Source: Chloroflexota bacterium
GTDB taxonomy: Bacteria; Chloroflexota; Anaerolineae; J036; Brachytrichaceae
DNA length: 40,421 bases
Assembly (NCBI GenBank): GCA_018969115.1
Contig: JAGWYZ010000007.1
Span: 1 to 40,421 of the forward strand
Direction: 5' to 3'
Shown here piece by piece: positions 15,719 through 23,789 of this stretch (its first letter is position 1; every line of letters begins with the position of its first letter). A model generated the notes under the pieces. The model was given only the letters and a program-made list of their open reading frames with translations, did no database searches and was not told the DNA's origin. The position numbers and the translations under genes are program-made.

Positions 15719-16111
15719 ATGTTACTATTACAAACGATTCATGGTCATTGGAGATGGGTGTTGGCACTGGTGGCAGTGCTGGTCATCGTTAAATATGCGC
15801 TTAGCTTGATTCAAAAATCACGCTATGAAGGCATTGATGTCACCTTAGGCAAGGCCTTTGCCGCCGTTGTTACAGTACAATTTGCGCTGGGTCTAATCAA
15901 CATTGTCGGCAGACTCAGCGGTGCAACTGGGGCGATGTATCGCCAAGCATGGGAACACACCTTTACCGGCATCATCATCACAGGGTTAGCCCATATGCTT
16001 GTGCCCATGACCCGCAAACGCGGCTACTTGGTCGGTCTCATTATCGCCCTCGTTTCGTTATTGCTTATGTTTGTCAATGTCGCCACTGTGCGTGGTGGCT
16101 GGATTTATTAA
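15719..16111 (+). CDS. four-helix membrane protein, PadR partner
   Basis: 130 residues with four predicted membrane helices (about 12-30, 45-64, 81-98, 102-121). HGHWRW near the N terminus places histidines at the membrane edge, as in small cytochrome-like or DoxX-like proteins, but I cannot name the family. AGAGGAAAAA precedes the ATG. It is the second gene of a pair with the PadR regulator, so expression is likely under its control. Confidence 0.7.
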   Translation: MLLLQTIHGHWRWVLALVAVLVIVKYALSLIQKSRYEGIDVTLGKAFAAVVTVQFALGLINIVGRLSGATGAMYRQAWEHTFTGIIITGLAHMLVPMTRKRGYLVGLIIALVSLLLMFVNVATVRGGWIY

Positions 16112-16113
16112 AT

Positions 16114-16190
16114 AGCAAGTGCAGGTAGCAGGTAGCAGGTGGCAAGTGTAATACTTAGCACTTGCCACCTGCTACCTGCTCCTTGCCACT
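16114..16190. repeat. inverted heptamer array (CAGGTAG / CTACCTG)
   Basis: Units GCAAGTG, CAGGTAG, CAGGTAG, CAGGTGG, CAAGTGT, then the reverse complement ACTTGCCACCTGCTACCTG. It fills the gap before the MFS gene and creates an apparent N-terminal extension of that frame. Confidence 0.85.
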
Positions 16191-16201
16191 TTCTTACTAT
16201 T

Positions 16202-17512
16202 ATGAACGCCCCAGAAAAGCTAGATTTTAAGCGCATCTTACCCATTATTGTGATTGTGTTGGTAGACCTGTTAGGTCTGACCATTATTATTCCGCTCTTG
16301 CCGCTTTATGCAACCGCCTTTGGAGCCAATGCCGTCGTCATTGGCATTCTTAACGCGGCATACCCTATGATGCAACTAATCGGGGCACCTATTCTTGGTT
16401 CACTGAGTGACCGTTTTGGGCGCAAACCAGTCTTATTGGTTAGCCAAATGGGCACATTTGTTGGGTTTATGTTGTTGGGTTTTGCCAACGGCTTACCAAT
16501 CTTATTTCTCTCGCGCATTATTGATGGTCTGAGTGGCGGCAACATTAGCACAGCTCAAGCCGCATTAAGCGACAGCACCAGCGAAAAAAACCGCACCCAA
16601 GCCATGGGCTTAATTGGCGCAGCCTTTGGGTTAGGCTTTACCATCGGCCCCATTATTGCCTTTGTCAGCTTGTCGCTCAGCGGTTACAACTACGCGATGC
16701 CAGCCTTTGTGGCTGCTGGTTTTTCGTTGGTCTCAATTCTGTTAACCGCATTTTGGTTCAAAGAAACCCTCGACCCTGCCAAACGCAACACGAGCAACAC
16801 CACGCACAGCATCAGCCCAAATGCCATGCTTAAGGCCATTGCCCAACCCAAAGTTGGTTTTTTGCTGGCCTTGGTTTTTGCAGCCCAAGCCGTATTTGGC
16901 GGGTTTGAAAACCTATTAGCCCTATTTACCCTCAACCGGCTCGGCATGGGCGCTGGCGGCAACTCGGGTCTGTTTGCATTTATTGGCGTATTGGCGGTGG
17001 TGGTTCAGGGCGGATTGGTGCGCCAGTGGAGCAAAAAATATGGCGATAAATGGATTATTTTATTGGGTTTGAGCACTCTCAGCATCGGTTTATTATTAGC
17101 AGCGCTGACACCGATGATTCCATTGCCCAATTATTCACAAGCCGCCATACAAGCCGAATTAGCCGGCAGCACCGGCGCAAAATCTAGTGTGGCGTTACCA
17201 CCTGATAACGCCAACGGTATTTTAGGGATCGTATGGCTCATGATCGCCATGATCCCCGCCACAATTGGGGGATCGGTATTAGGGCCAACCCTGAGCAGCA
17301 GCATCAGCAAAAACGTGGCCCCAACTGAAACCGGCAAATATTTGGGTCTCAATAGCGCCTTTAACAGCTTGGCCAATGTGATTGCGCCCATTGTCGGTGG
17401 CCTCATTTTTCAATACTTGGGGGCAAGTTGGCCTTTTATTGTGGGGGCAATTGTTATGCTGGGGTTATGGGTCTTAGCACGCCAGCGTGTGCCCGCCAGC
17501 ACAGTGGCATAA
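16202..17512 (+). CDS. MFS drug/metabolite exporter (TetA-like, DHA1 group)
   Basis: 436-residue inner-membrane transporter with twelve predicted helices. Motif A, GSLSDRFGRKPV, follows helix 2; helix 1 has VIVLVDLLGLTIIIPLLPLY, typical of tetracycline-type exporters; motif C-like GAAFGLGFTIGP lies in helix 5. The ATG at 16202 (MNAPEKLDF) is preferred over 16139, whose 21 extra codons come from the heptamer array. No clear Shine-Dalgarno. The peptidase gene follows 7 bases after the stop, suggesting co-transcription. Proton-driven export is expected; substrate not deducible. Confidence 0.85.
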   Translation: MNAPEKLDFKRILPIIVIVLVDLLGLTIIIPLLPLYATAFGANAVVIGILNAAYPMMQLIGAPILGSLSDRFGRKPVLLVSQMGTFVGFMLLGFANGLPILFLSRIIDGLSGGNISTAQAALSDSTSEKNRTQAMGLIGAAFGLGFTIGPIIAFVSLSLSGYNYAMPAFVAAGFSLVSILLTAFWFKETLDPAKRNTSNTTHSISPNAMLKAIAQPKVGFLLALVFAAQAVFGGFENLLALFTLNRLGMGAGGNSGLFAFIGVLAVVVQGGLVRQWSKKYGDKWIILLGLSTLSIGLLLAALTPMIPLPNYSQAAIQAELAGSTGAKSSVALPPDNANGILGIVWLMIAMIPATIGGSVLGPTLSSSISKNVAPTETGKYLGLNSAFNSLANVIAPIVGGLIFQYLGASWPFIVGAIVMLGLWVLARQRVPASTVA

Positions 17513-17519
17513 TTTACGA

Positions 17520-18860
17520 ATGTCAGACTTAAATTGGAATGCTATTGCCGATGAATCCCTGCATTTGCTACAAGGTCTCATTCGGCTCAATACAGTCAAC
17601 CCACCCGGCAATGAAAAAATTGCTGCCGACTATATTGCGAGCATTTTGCATAGCAATGGCATCGCACCGATCATGATCGAAACAGCCCCGCAGCGCGGCA
17701 ATGTCGTCGCACGGCTAAAGGGCGATGGCAGCCTGCCTCCATTGCTGCTCTATTCACACACCGATGTTGTGCCAGTTGAACGCGAAAAATGGACGATGGA
17801 CCCCTTTGGCGGCGACGTTAAAGATGGGTACGTTTATGGACGCGGTAGCATCGACATGAAAGGCATCGGCGCGATGCAATTGGCGGTCTTTTTAACTTTA
17901 GCCCGCCAAGGCGTGCTGCTCAAACGCGATGTTATTTTGGCTGCCACCGCCGATGAAGAAAACGACACCAATCAAGGCATTGGCTTGTTGGTGCGCGACC
18001 ATCCAGAATTGCTACGCGCCGAATATGCCTTTAGCGAATTTGGCGGGTTTTCGTTGCATATTGGCAAACACACGTTTTACCCGATTCAGGTGGCCGAAAA
18101 AGGCACAGCATGGTTACGCCTGCGAGCCAAAGGCCGCCCGGGTCACGCCAGTGTGCCGCACGATGATAACGCAGTGTTGCATTTAGGCCACGCCTTGTGG
18201 CGAATTGGGCGCAGCAATTTGCCATTACACCTCACCGATTCGGCGCGTGGCTTTATCGAACATTTTGGCAATGGTATGGGTGGCACAGTGGGTCGTGGCA
18301 TGAAAGCATGGCTAGCGACCCATGGGCGGATTGAGCCGCCCAACTTTATTTTTAAAACCGAGTCGATCAAGCGTGAGCTATACGCCATGCTACACAATAC
18401 CTGTTCGCCTACTGGTCTAAAAGCTGGCAGCAAAACCAATATCATCCCGTCTGAAGCCGATGCCATTTTAGATTGCCGCACCTTGCCCGGGGTGAGCACT
18501 AGCCAACTCATCAACGAAATTCGCGCTGTCATCGGGCGCAATCATGAGCGCTATGAATTCATCGTCGATAGCGAATCGCGCCCGCTTGAATTTCCAACCG
18601 ATACCCCGATGTTTCAGCATCTGTCAAAAATCATCAAACAACACGACCCCAACGGCATCCCCATCCCCTATATGCTGACCGGCGCAACCGATGCTAAACA
18701 TGTCTCGCAACTCGGCAATATTTGCTATGGCTTCTCGCCAATGAAATTTAAACCCGGTGAGCGTTTTATGGATTTGGCACATGCCCACGACGAGCGTTTA
18801 TCGATCGATGCGCTGGCGTGGGGGGTGCGCGTCTTGTATGATGTCGTCAGCACTTGCTAA
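17520..18860 (+). CDS. M20 family metallopeptidase (ArgE/DapE/carboxypeptidase-like)
   Basis: Cytoplasmic di-zinc hydrolase of 446 residues that cleaves an amide bond in a peptide or N-acyl amino acid. Metal ligands are seen in order: SHTDVVP (His, with catalytic Asp), GRGSIDMKG (bridging Asp), ADEEND (catalytic Glu then Glu ligand), EFGG, and AHDER near the C terminus (His). The lid domain contains GRPGHASVPHDDN. The start is ATG 17520 rather than GTG 17487, which overlaps the MFS gene. Likely in one transcript with the exporter. Exact substrate unknown; the M20A group is most likely. Confidence 0.88.
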   Translation: MSDLNWNAIADESLHLLQGLIRLNTVNPPGNEKIAADYIASILHSNGIAPIMIETAPQRGNVVARLKGDGSLPPLLLYSHTDVVPVEREKWTMDPFGGDVKDGYVYGRGSIDMKGIGAMQLAVFLTLARQGVLLKRDVILAATADEENDTNQGIGLLVRDHPELLRAEYAFSEFGGFSLHIGKHTFYPIQVAEKGTAWLRLRAKGRPGHASVPHDDNAVLHLGHALWRIGRSNLPLHLTDSARGFIEHFGNGMGGTVGRGMKAWLATHGRIEPPNFIFKTESIKRELYAMLHNTCSPTGLKAGSKTNIIPSEADAILDCRTLPGVSTSQLINEIRAVIGRNHERYEFIVDSESRPLEFPTDTPMFQHLSKIIKQHDPNGIPIPYMLTGATDAKHVSQLGNICYGFSPMKFKPGERFMDLAHAHDERLSIDALAWGVRVLYDVVSTC

Positions 18861-18865
18861 AATTT

Positions 18866-18971
18866 AGCACTTTGCACTTTGCACTTTCCACTTAGCACTT
18901 TCCACTTAGCACTTTCCACTTTGCACTTTCCACTTTGCACTTTGCACTTTGCACTTTCCACTTTGCACTTC
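18866..18971. repeat. heptamer tandem array (GCACTTT/CCACTTT), direct only
   Basis: Fifteen consecutive 7-base units of GCACTTT, CCACTTT and CCACTTA with almost no drift. There is no inverted half. It starts 6 bases after the M20 stop and ends 4 bases before the Rieske ATG, so it fills the whole gap. Confidence 0.9.
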
Positions 18972-18975
18972 TACT

Positions 18976-20058
18976 ATGCAAAACTTTAAATTTCAAACCA
19001 ACCTCGCACAAGCCGACACCATCCCAGCCGATTGGTATACCGATCCAGCCATGCTCATCCGTGAAAAAAAAGCGGTTTTTAACAAGAGTTGGCAATTTGC
19101 AACTTCGCTCGATCAATTGCGTTTCCCCGGCAACTTTGTGGCGGTTGATGTGGTTGGCACACCCGTCGTTGTCACCCGTGATGCAAATGGCGTTTTGCGT
19201 GCTTTTTACAACGTTTGCCGACATCGGGCTGGGGTTGTGGCGCGTGGGGCTGGCAATCGCAAATCGTTGCAGTGTCAATATCATGGCTGGCTCTATGGTC
19301 TCGATGGCTGTTTACGAACCACGCCCGAATTTGAGGGGGTGCAAAATTTCCGTAAAGAAGATTTTGGCCTTGTGCCTATTCGGGTTGAAACATGGGGGCC
19401 GTTTGCTTTTGTGAATATGGATAACGATGCACCATCGTTATTGAGCGTATTGGGTAAAATCCCCCAAGAAACCGCGCACTTTAATTTTGATGGCATGCGA
19501 AAAATGAAACGCATGGATTACATCGTCAATGCCAACTGGAAAATTTATGTTGATAATTATTTAGAGGGCTATCATGTGCCAATTGCGCACCCCGGTCTTT
19601 TTAAAGAATTAGATTACGAGCAATATCGCGTTGATACGTATCCATATTATTCCTCACAATACGCCCCTATTCGCCCCATTCGCAACGAAGATGCAACTGG
19701 GCGTGTTTACACCGCCTTACAAGGCGATGATAAAGCGTTTTACTATTGGATCTTCCCTAATTTTATGCTTAATATTTATTTGGGCATGTTACAAATTAAT
19801 ATCATTGTGCCGCTTAGCCACGATAAAACCTTAACTATTTTTGAATGGTATTTTGCCGATCCGGGCACACCCAACACTTGGAATAATTTGCAAAGCTCAA
19901 TTGACTTTAGCGACGAAATTCAAAAAGAAGACATTGAGTTATGCGAAGATGTATGGCGTAATTTACAAACAGGTATCTATACACAAGGGCGCTATTGTGT
20001 CAAACGTGAAAACGGCGTGCATCATTTTCATGGGTTGCTAGCCAAGGCTTTAGCTTAA
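18976..20058 (+). CDS. Rieske non-heme iron oxygenase, alpha subunit
   Basis: Catalytic subunit of a Rieske-type mono- or dioxygenase, 360 residues. The [2Fe-2S] ligands are Cys81-x-His83 (CRHRAG) and Cys100-x2-His103 (CQYHGW). The mononuclear iron ligands are His200 and His205 in DNYLEGYHVPIAHP, with the third carboxylate expected in the DIELCEDVW segment. It resembles carnitine/choline-type oxygenases more than naphthalene dioxygenases. No reductase or ferredoxin gene is adjacent, so electrons must come from elsewhere. ATG 18976 is preferred; the earlier ATG at 18949 is in repeat DNA. The whole 5' leader is the heptamer array. Confidence 0.88.
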   Translation: MQNFKFQTNLAQADTIPADWYTDPAMLIREKKAVFNKSWQFATSLDQLRFPGNFVAVDVVGTPVVVTRDANGVLRAFYNVCRHRAGVVARGAGNRKSLQCQYHGWLYGLDGCLRTTPEFEGVQNFRKEDFGLVPIRVETWGPFAFVNMDNDAPSLLSVLGKIPQETAHFNFDGMRKMKRMDYIVNANWKIYVDNYLEGYHVPIAHPGLFKELDYEQYRVDTYPYYSSQYAPIRPIRNEDATGRVYTALQGDDKAFYYWIFPNFMLNIYLGMLQINIIVPLSHDKTLTIFEWYFADPGTPNTWNNLQSSIDFSDEIQKEDIELCEDVWRNLQTGIYTQGRYCVKRENGVHHFHGLLAKALA

Positions 20059-20186
20059 GCCAATTTCGAAAAGATAAGAGGCCGACTTCCCCAGCGGTGA
20101 AATTCGTGCTCAATTAACTCATTTTGTGCCATGTTTACAAATTAGTTTGCCGATTTTATTAAATAACGCCAAATAATATGGTATCT

Positions 20187-20332
20187 TCTCAACAATTAAG
20201 GGGATTCCAAAAGACATCATGCCAGACACACTATGATTTCATGTTTGACAGAGGACTTCGCCTTTGTCAAACATGAAATCATAGTGTGTCTGGCAAAAAA
20301 AAATTTGTTTTAATTTCCCTATTTGTTCAGAA
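20187..20332. repeat. nested inverted repeat (variable-core hairpin, copy D)
   Basis: Inner hairpin: 34-bp arms at 20221-20254 and 20261-20294 with one G:T mismatch and an ACTTCG loop. Left junction AAAAGACATCATGCC; right junction TGGCAAAAAAAAATTTGTTTTAA. Imperfect outer repeat around TCTCAACAA (20187) and TTTGTTCAGA (20323). Both flanks align with copy C. Confidence 0.85.
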
Positions 20333-20355
20333 AACTGGATTTATTGTATATCATA

Positions 20356-20453
20356 CTTGTCATTCCGACGAGGAACGAGGAGGAATCTTTGCATAACTTG
20401 GGTGTCGCACCGATTTTCCGCAAAGACACCTCGCTTCGCATCGGGGTGACAAG
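20356..20453. repeat. imperfect inverted repeat of the CATTCCGA...GAGGAATCTTTGC type
   Basis: About 98 bases whose two ends pair imperfectly: CTTGTCATTCCGAC on the left and ATCGGGGTGACAAG on the right, with GAGGAATCTTTGC and GCAAAGACACCTC inside. Similar elements are scattered in many bacterial genomes. It lies in the 466-base gap between the Rieske and XdhC-like genes, which holds this, copy D and no gene. Confidence 0.65.
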
Positions 20454-20524
20454 CTAGTTTCTCCGTCTTGCTGGACGCGAGCCTTTAGAATCGCATCTAA
20501 GGATTCATTGAGAACATACGTCAT

Positions 20525-21613
20525 ATGCGTGAAATCATCAACGAAATTAACCAATGGACCCAACAAGGTAATAGCAATATTGCTATTGCCACCGTCATCG
20601 CCACATGGGGTTCGGCCCCGCGTGGCATTGGCGCAAAAATGGCCATGACCCCCGACCACCAAATTGCTGGCTCAGTCAGCGGTGGCTGTATCGAAGGCTC
20701 AGTCTTTGAAGCCGGTATGGAAGCCTTGGAAAAGGGAAAGGCGCAATTACTATCATTTGGTGTTGCCGACGAAACCGCGTTTGAAACCGTGGGTTTAGCC
20801 TGTGGCGGCACTGTCGAGGTATTTGTCGAGCCATTAAGCCCGCATATTCACCATTTATGGCGCAATGCCGCCACTGGTGAATATGCAGTTGCCATCGCAA
20901 CCATTGTGCGTGGAGCCGAAAATCTAATTGGGCGCAAAACCATCATCGTGGATGAGACCGCACCCACAACCCGCAACGCTAAAAATGAGACAGGTCACAG
21001 CGATGATTCAGTTTTGACCCGCCAAATGACACAAGCCGCGCGTCAAGCCTTACAACTTGGGCAATCACAGCGAGTCATATTAGATTCGGCTGACACTGGG
21101 CTAGATGCCCCCGTTGAGTTATTTGTTGACGTACAACTCCCCTCACCCACCTTAATCATCATTGGCGGGGTGCACATTGCCATCGCACTCACCCAAATGG
21201 CTCAACTCATGGGCTACCACACCATCGTCATTGACCCGCGTGCCGCCTTTGGCAATGGGCTACGCTTCCCCAATGTGGATGAGTTGGTCAAAGAGTGGCC
21301 GCGTGAAGCCTTCAAACATGTGCCGATCAACCGTGCCACCGCCATTGTGACCTTAACGCATGATGCCAAATTTGATGATCAAGCGCTCAAAATTGCTCTA
21401 CCCAGTAACGCCTTTTATGTTGGGGCATTGGGCGGCAAAAGCACCCGCGCCAAGCGCCGCGAACGGCTTATCGCAGCCGGCCTCGCCATCGAACAGGTTG
21501 ATCGGCTTCATGCGCCCATCGGCCTCGACCTCAACAGCAAATCGCCCGAAGAAATTGCGTTAGCAACCATGGCCCAGATCGTAAAAGCCAAGAATATGGC
21601 GAGTAAAATCTGA
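20525..21613 (+). CDS. XdhC/CoxF family protein
   Basis: 362-residue protein of the family that loads sulfurated molybdenum cofactor into xanthine dehydrogenase-type enzymes. The N-terminal XdhC domain has ATVIATWGSAPRGIGAKMAM, SVSGGCIEGSVFEAG and GLACGGTVEVFVEPL. The C-terminal Rossmann domain begins LIIIGGVHIAIALTQMAQ, where the usual GAGHV is altered to GGVHI. The family tail GALGGKSTRAKRRERL is intact. No molybdenum hydroxylase subunits are nearby, so its client is elsewhere or it has another role. The next gene follows 17 bases downstream. Confidence 0.88.
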   Translation: MREIINEINQWTQQGNSNIAIATVIATWGSAPRGIGAKMAMTPDHQIAGSVSGGCIEGSVFEAGMEALEKGKAQLLSFGVADETAFETVGLACGGTVEVFVEPLSPHIHHLWRNAATGEYAVAIATIVRGAENLIGRKTIIVDETAPTTRNAKNETGHSDDSVLTRQMTQAARQALQLGQSQRVILDSADTGLDAPVELFVDVQLPSPTLIIIGGVHIAIALTQMAQLMGYHTIVIDPRAAFGNGLRFPNVDELVKEWPREAFKHVPINRATAIVTLTHDAKFDDQALKIALPSNAFYVGALGGKSTRAKRRERLIAAGLAIEQVDRLHAPIGLDLNSKSPEEIALATMAQIVKAKNMASKI

Positions 21614-21630
21614 GACAATTTCCCCATATC

Positions 21631-22725
21631 ATGCATAAGATTAACCTACGATCTGAGTTTTTTACTGAACGTGAAACTGAATTTGTTACAGACAATACAC
21701 ACCATCTCTCGGCAACCTTATTCCGCTACGATAGCGGCGTTTGTGCTATAAGGCTTAAAAACAGCGTCGGCGAATTGGTATTATTACCCTTTCAGGGGCA
21801 ACAAATATGGTCGGCACACATGCATGGTCGAAACTTGACGATGAAGTCAATGTTCGATCAGCCTCAACCCACGCAAGTTTATTTAGCCAATTATGGCGGC
21901 TTTTATCTTCATTGCGGGTTTACGGCAATGGGTGTGCCTGGCCCCGGCGACACGCACCCATTGCACGGCGAGTTGCCTAATGCCCCATACACCCAAGCCC
22001 ACATCGCCCTTGGCGAAGATGAACGTGGTCACTATATTGCCTTAGGCGGGCGATATCAACACACCTTGGCCTTTAGCCATAATTATGTAGCCGAGCCACT
22101 GGTTAAACTCTATGCTGATTCGTCTTTATTTAATGTTGCACTGCAAGTGACCAACCTAAAAAAATCGCCAATGGATTACATGTATTTGGCACACATTAAC
22201 TTTCGCCCCATCGATGGGGGGCGCTTGGCCTACAGTGCCCATTACACCCCCGAACATGTGCGGGTACGGCGCAGCATACCAACCCATATTTGGACACCAC
22301 CGAGTTACCGCGACACTTTAGAAATGTTTGCGACCCATCCTGAAAAACATCATATTCTGGATGCGACCCTAAAGTTTGACCCAGAAGTGGTTTTTAGCAT
22401 CGATTACTTGGCAGATGAAGCGGGCTGGGCGCATACGCTACACATTTTGCCCGATGGCAGCGCCGATTATGTACGACATCGGCTCGATCAGCTCGATACC
22501 GGCATTCGCTGGCTGTGCCGCACCGCCGACCAAGATGCGCTGGGCATGGCCGAGGTTGCCACTGCTGAAGTAGAGGGTTACACAGCAGAAAAAGCCAAAG
22601 GGCTTGTCAAATCATTAGCCGCTGGCGCCGCATGGCGCTGCGATATCGATATGGGCGTATTATCGGCCGCAGAGGCCGCAAAGGTTGAAGCAGTTATCGA
22701 GAAATGTAAGAAAACAAGAGAGTAG
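21631..22725 (+). CDS. DUF4432 (aldose 1-epimerase-fold) protein
   Basis: 364 residues matching the DUF4432 family, which has the galactose-mutarotase beta-sandwich. Recognisable pieces are GVCAIRLKNSVGELVLLPFQGQQIW, YGGFYLHCGFTAMGVPGPGD, HPLHGELPNAPY and LAHINFRPIDGG. These place several histidines in the putative sugar pocket. Probably a carbohydrate-binding or mutarotase/isomerase-like enzyme; exact reaction unknown. It directly follows the XdhC-like gene and is convergent with a fuconolactonase-type amidohydrolase, which suggests sugar acid metabolism. Confidence 0.8.
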   Translation: MHKINLRSEFFTERETEFVTDNTHHLSATLFRYDSGVCAIRLKNSVGELVLLPFQGQQIWSAHMHGRNLTMKSMFDQPQPTQVYLANYGGFYLHCGFTAMGVPGPGDTHPLHGELPNAPYTQAHIALGEDERGHYIALGGRYQHTLAFSHNYVAEPLVKLYADSSLFNVALQVTNLKKSPMDYMYLAHINFRPIDGGRLAYSAHYTPEHVRVRRSIPTHIWTPPSYRDTLEMFATHPEKHHILDATLKFDPEVVFSIDYLADEAGWAHTLHILPDGSADYVRHRLDQLDTGIRWLCRTADQDALGMAEVATAEVEGYTAEKAKGLVKSLAAGAAWRCDIDMGVLSAAEAAKVEAVIEKCKKTRE

Positions 22726-22727
22726 GG

Positions 22728-22822
22728 GCGGAGTGGCAAAGTTGCAGAGTAGCAAAGTGGCAAGGAATAATGTTATAACTCTGCCACTTTGCCACTTTGC
22801 TACTCTGCAACCCTGCCACTCC
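22728..22822. repeat. inverted octamer array (GAGTGGCA / TGCCACTT) between convergent genes
   Basis: Units GAGTGGCA, AAGTTGCA, GAGTAGCA, AAGTGGCA (period 8), a central AATAATGTTATAA spacer, then the reverse complement CTGCCACTTTGCCACTTTGC and so on. It fills the whole convergent gap and could act as a two-way stem-loop. Confidence 0.85.
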
Positions 22823-22824
22823 CT

Positions 22825-23676
22825 TCACAACCGATAAACCCGTCTGCCATTTTCGGCCCATAGCTTGCGCTGGGCTTGTGGCGATAGATGCGAGGTCAGT
22901 TGCGTGAGTGTTTCGACCCATTGTTTGTAACTGGCGGCCAAAAGCACGACCGACCAATCGCCACCAAACATCACCCGATCTTCGCCAAAACAGGTTAGTA
23001 CATGCTCAAGATAGGGTTTTAAGTCGTTAGGTTGCCAACGCAATGCATCGGCCTCAGTGACCATACCGCTAACCTTACACGCAACATTAGGCATGGCCGC
23101 CAAATTGCGTATATCCACTCGCCATGGGTCAAGCAAAGCAGCTTTAATATCTGGCTTGCCAATATGATCAAGAATAAATTGCGTATTGGGGCATTGCTGC
23201 ACCAATTTAACAACATTTGCCAATTGGTGATGTTTGACACAAATATCAAATGACAGCCCAAATTCAGCTAACATTTGCACCCCGGCTACGAAACGGGGCT
23301 GCAAACAAAACGCAGGATCGCTTTCGCCTTGCAATAATCGACGCACACCTTTAGCCAACGGTGTCATTTCGACCAAAGACGACAAATAAGCCCGCGCCTG
23401 TTCGCCATATTCAAGTGGCGCATAGGCAATTAGTCCCCGCAATCGTGGGTCATCTTTGGCTTGTTCTGCTACCCAATAGGCTTCCATTAAGGCATATTCA
23501 GGCGCAATATCGACCTCTGCATAAACATAGGCCTCAATGTCAATTCCGGCGGTATGTTCAGCATAGTCAGCAGGGTAAAACGGTTGGTTAATCGCCGGAA
23601 CCCCATCTAGCCATGCCATACGAAATAATGTAGGGTCCCATAAATGAACATGGGTGTCAACAATTGGAAAATTCAT
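22825..23676 (-). CDS. amidohydrolase, L-fuconolactonase-like (COG3618)
   Basis: 283-residue TIM-barrel hydrolase of the amidohydrolase 2 group that opens sugar lactones or related rings. Metal-site motif VDTHVHLWDP (H-x-H) at the N terminus; strand motifs VYAEVDIAPEY, DICVKHHQL, FILDHIGKPD and MFGGDWSVV (Asp of the metal site) follow in order. Length and order match L-fuconolactonase and 2-pyrone-4,6-dicarboxylate lactonase-type enzymes. Single gene on the minus strand. The substrate is inferred only to family level. Confidence 0.85.
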   Translation of the reverse strand: MNFPIVDTHVHLWDPTLFRMAWLDGVPAINQPFYPADYAEHTAGIDIEAYVYAEVDIAPEYALMEAYWVAEQAKDDPRLRGLIAYAPLEYGEQARAYLSSLVEMTPLAKGVRRLLQGESDPAFCLQPRFVAGVQMLAEFGLSFDICVKHHQLANVVKLVQQCPNTQFILDHIGKPDIKAALLDPWRVDIRNLAAMPNVACKVSGMVTEADALRWQPNDLKPYLEHVLTCFGEDRVMFGGDWSVVLLAASYKQWVETLTQLTSHLSPQAQRKLWAENGRRVYRL

Positions 23677-23703
23677 TAATAAAGCATTACTTTTCGATAA
23701 ACA

Positions 23704-23780
23704 GGGATGTTACCAATAGAGATAATGCCGAAACAACAATCTCCATCGCCGTAGATGATAGATTGTGATTTTGGCAAAAA
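23704..23780. repeat. decayed variable-core hairpin, copy E
   Basis: Left flank GGGATGTTACCAATAGAGATAATGCC aligns with copy D by its GGGAT, CCAA, AGA and ATGCC blocks. Arms 23727-23747 and 23754-23775 pair imperfectly, and the right arm GATTGTGATTTTGGC plus AAAAA is closer to the family consensus than the left. Gap between the amidohydrolase and the permease gene. Confidence 0.6.
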
Positions 23781-23789
23781 CCTAGTTTA

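Noticed and set aside
18866-18971. Possible CRISPR array
   Set aside because: Units are 7 bases with no spacers and there are no cas genes nearby.
20221-20310. Hairpins B, C and D as ordinary intrinsic terminators
   Set aside because: None is followed by a T-tract on either strand (D is followed by an A-tract), stems are far longer than needed, and C lies in a divergent gap where no gene ends.
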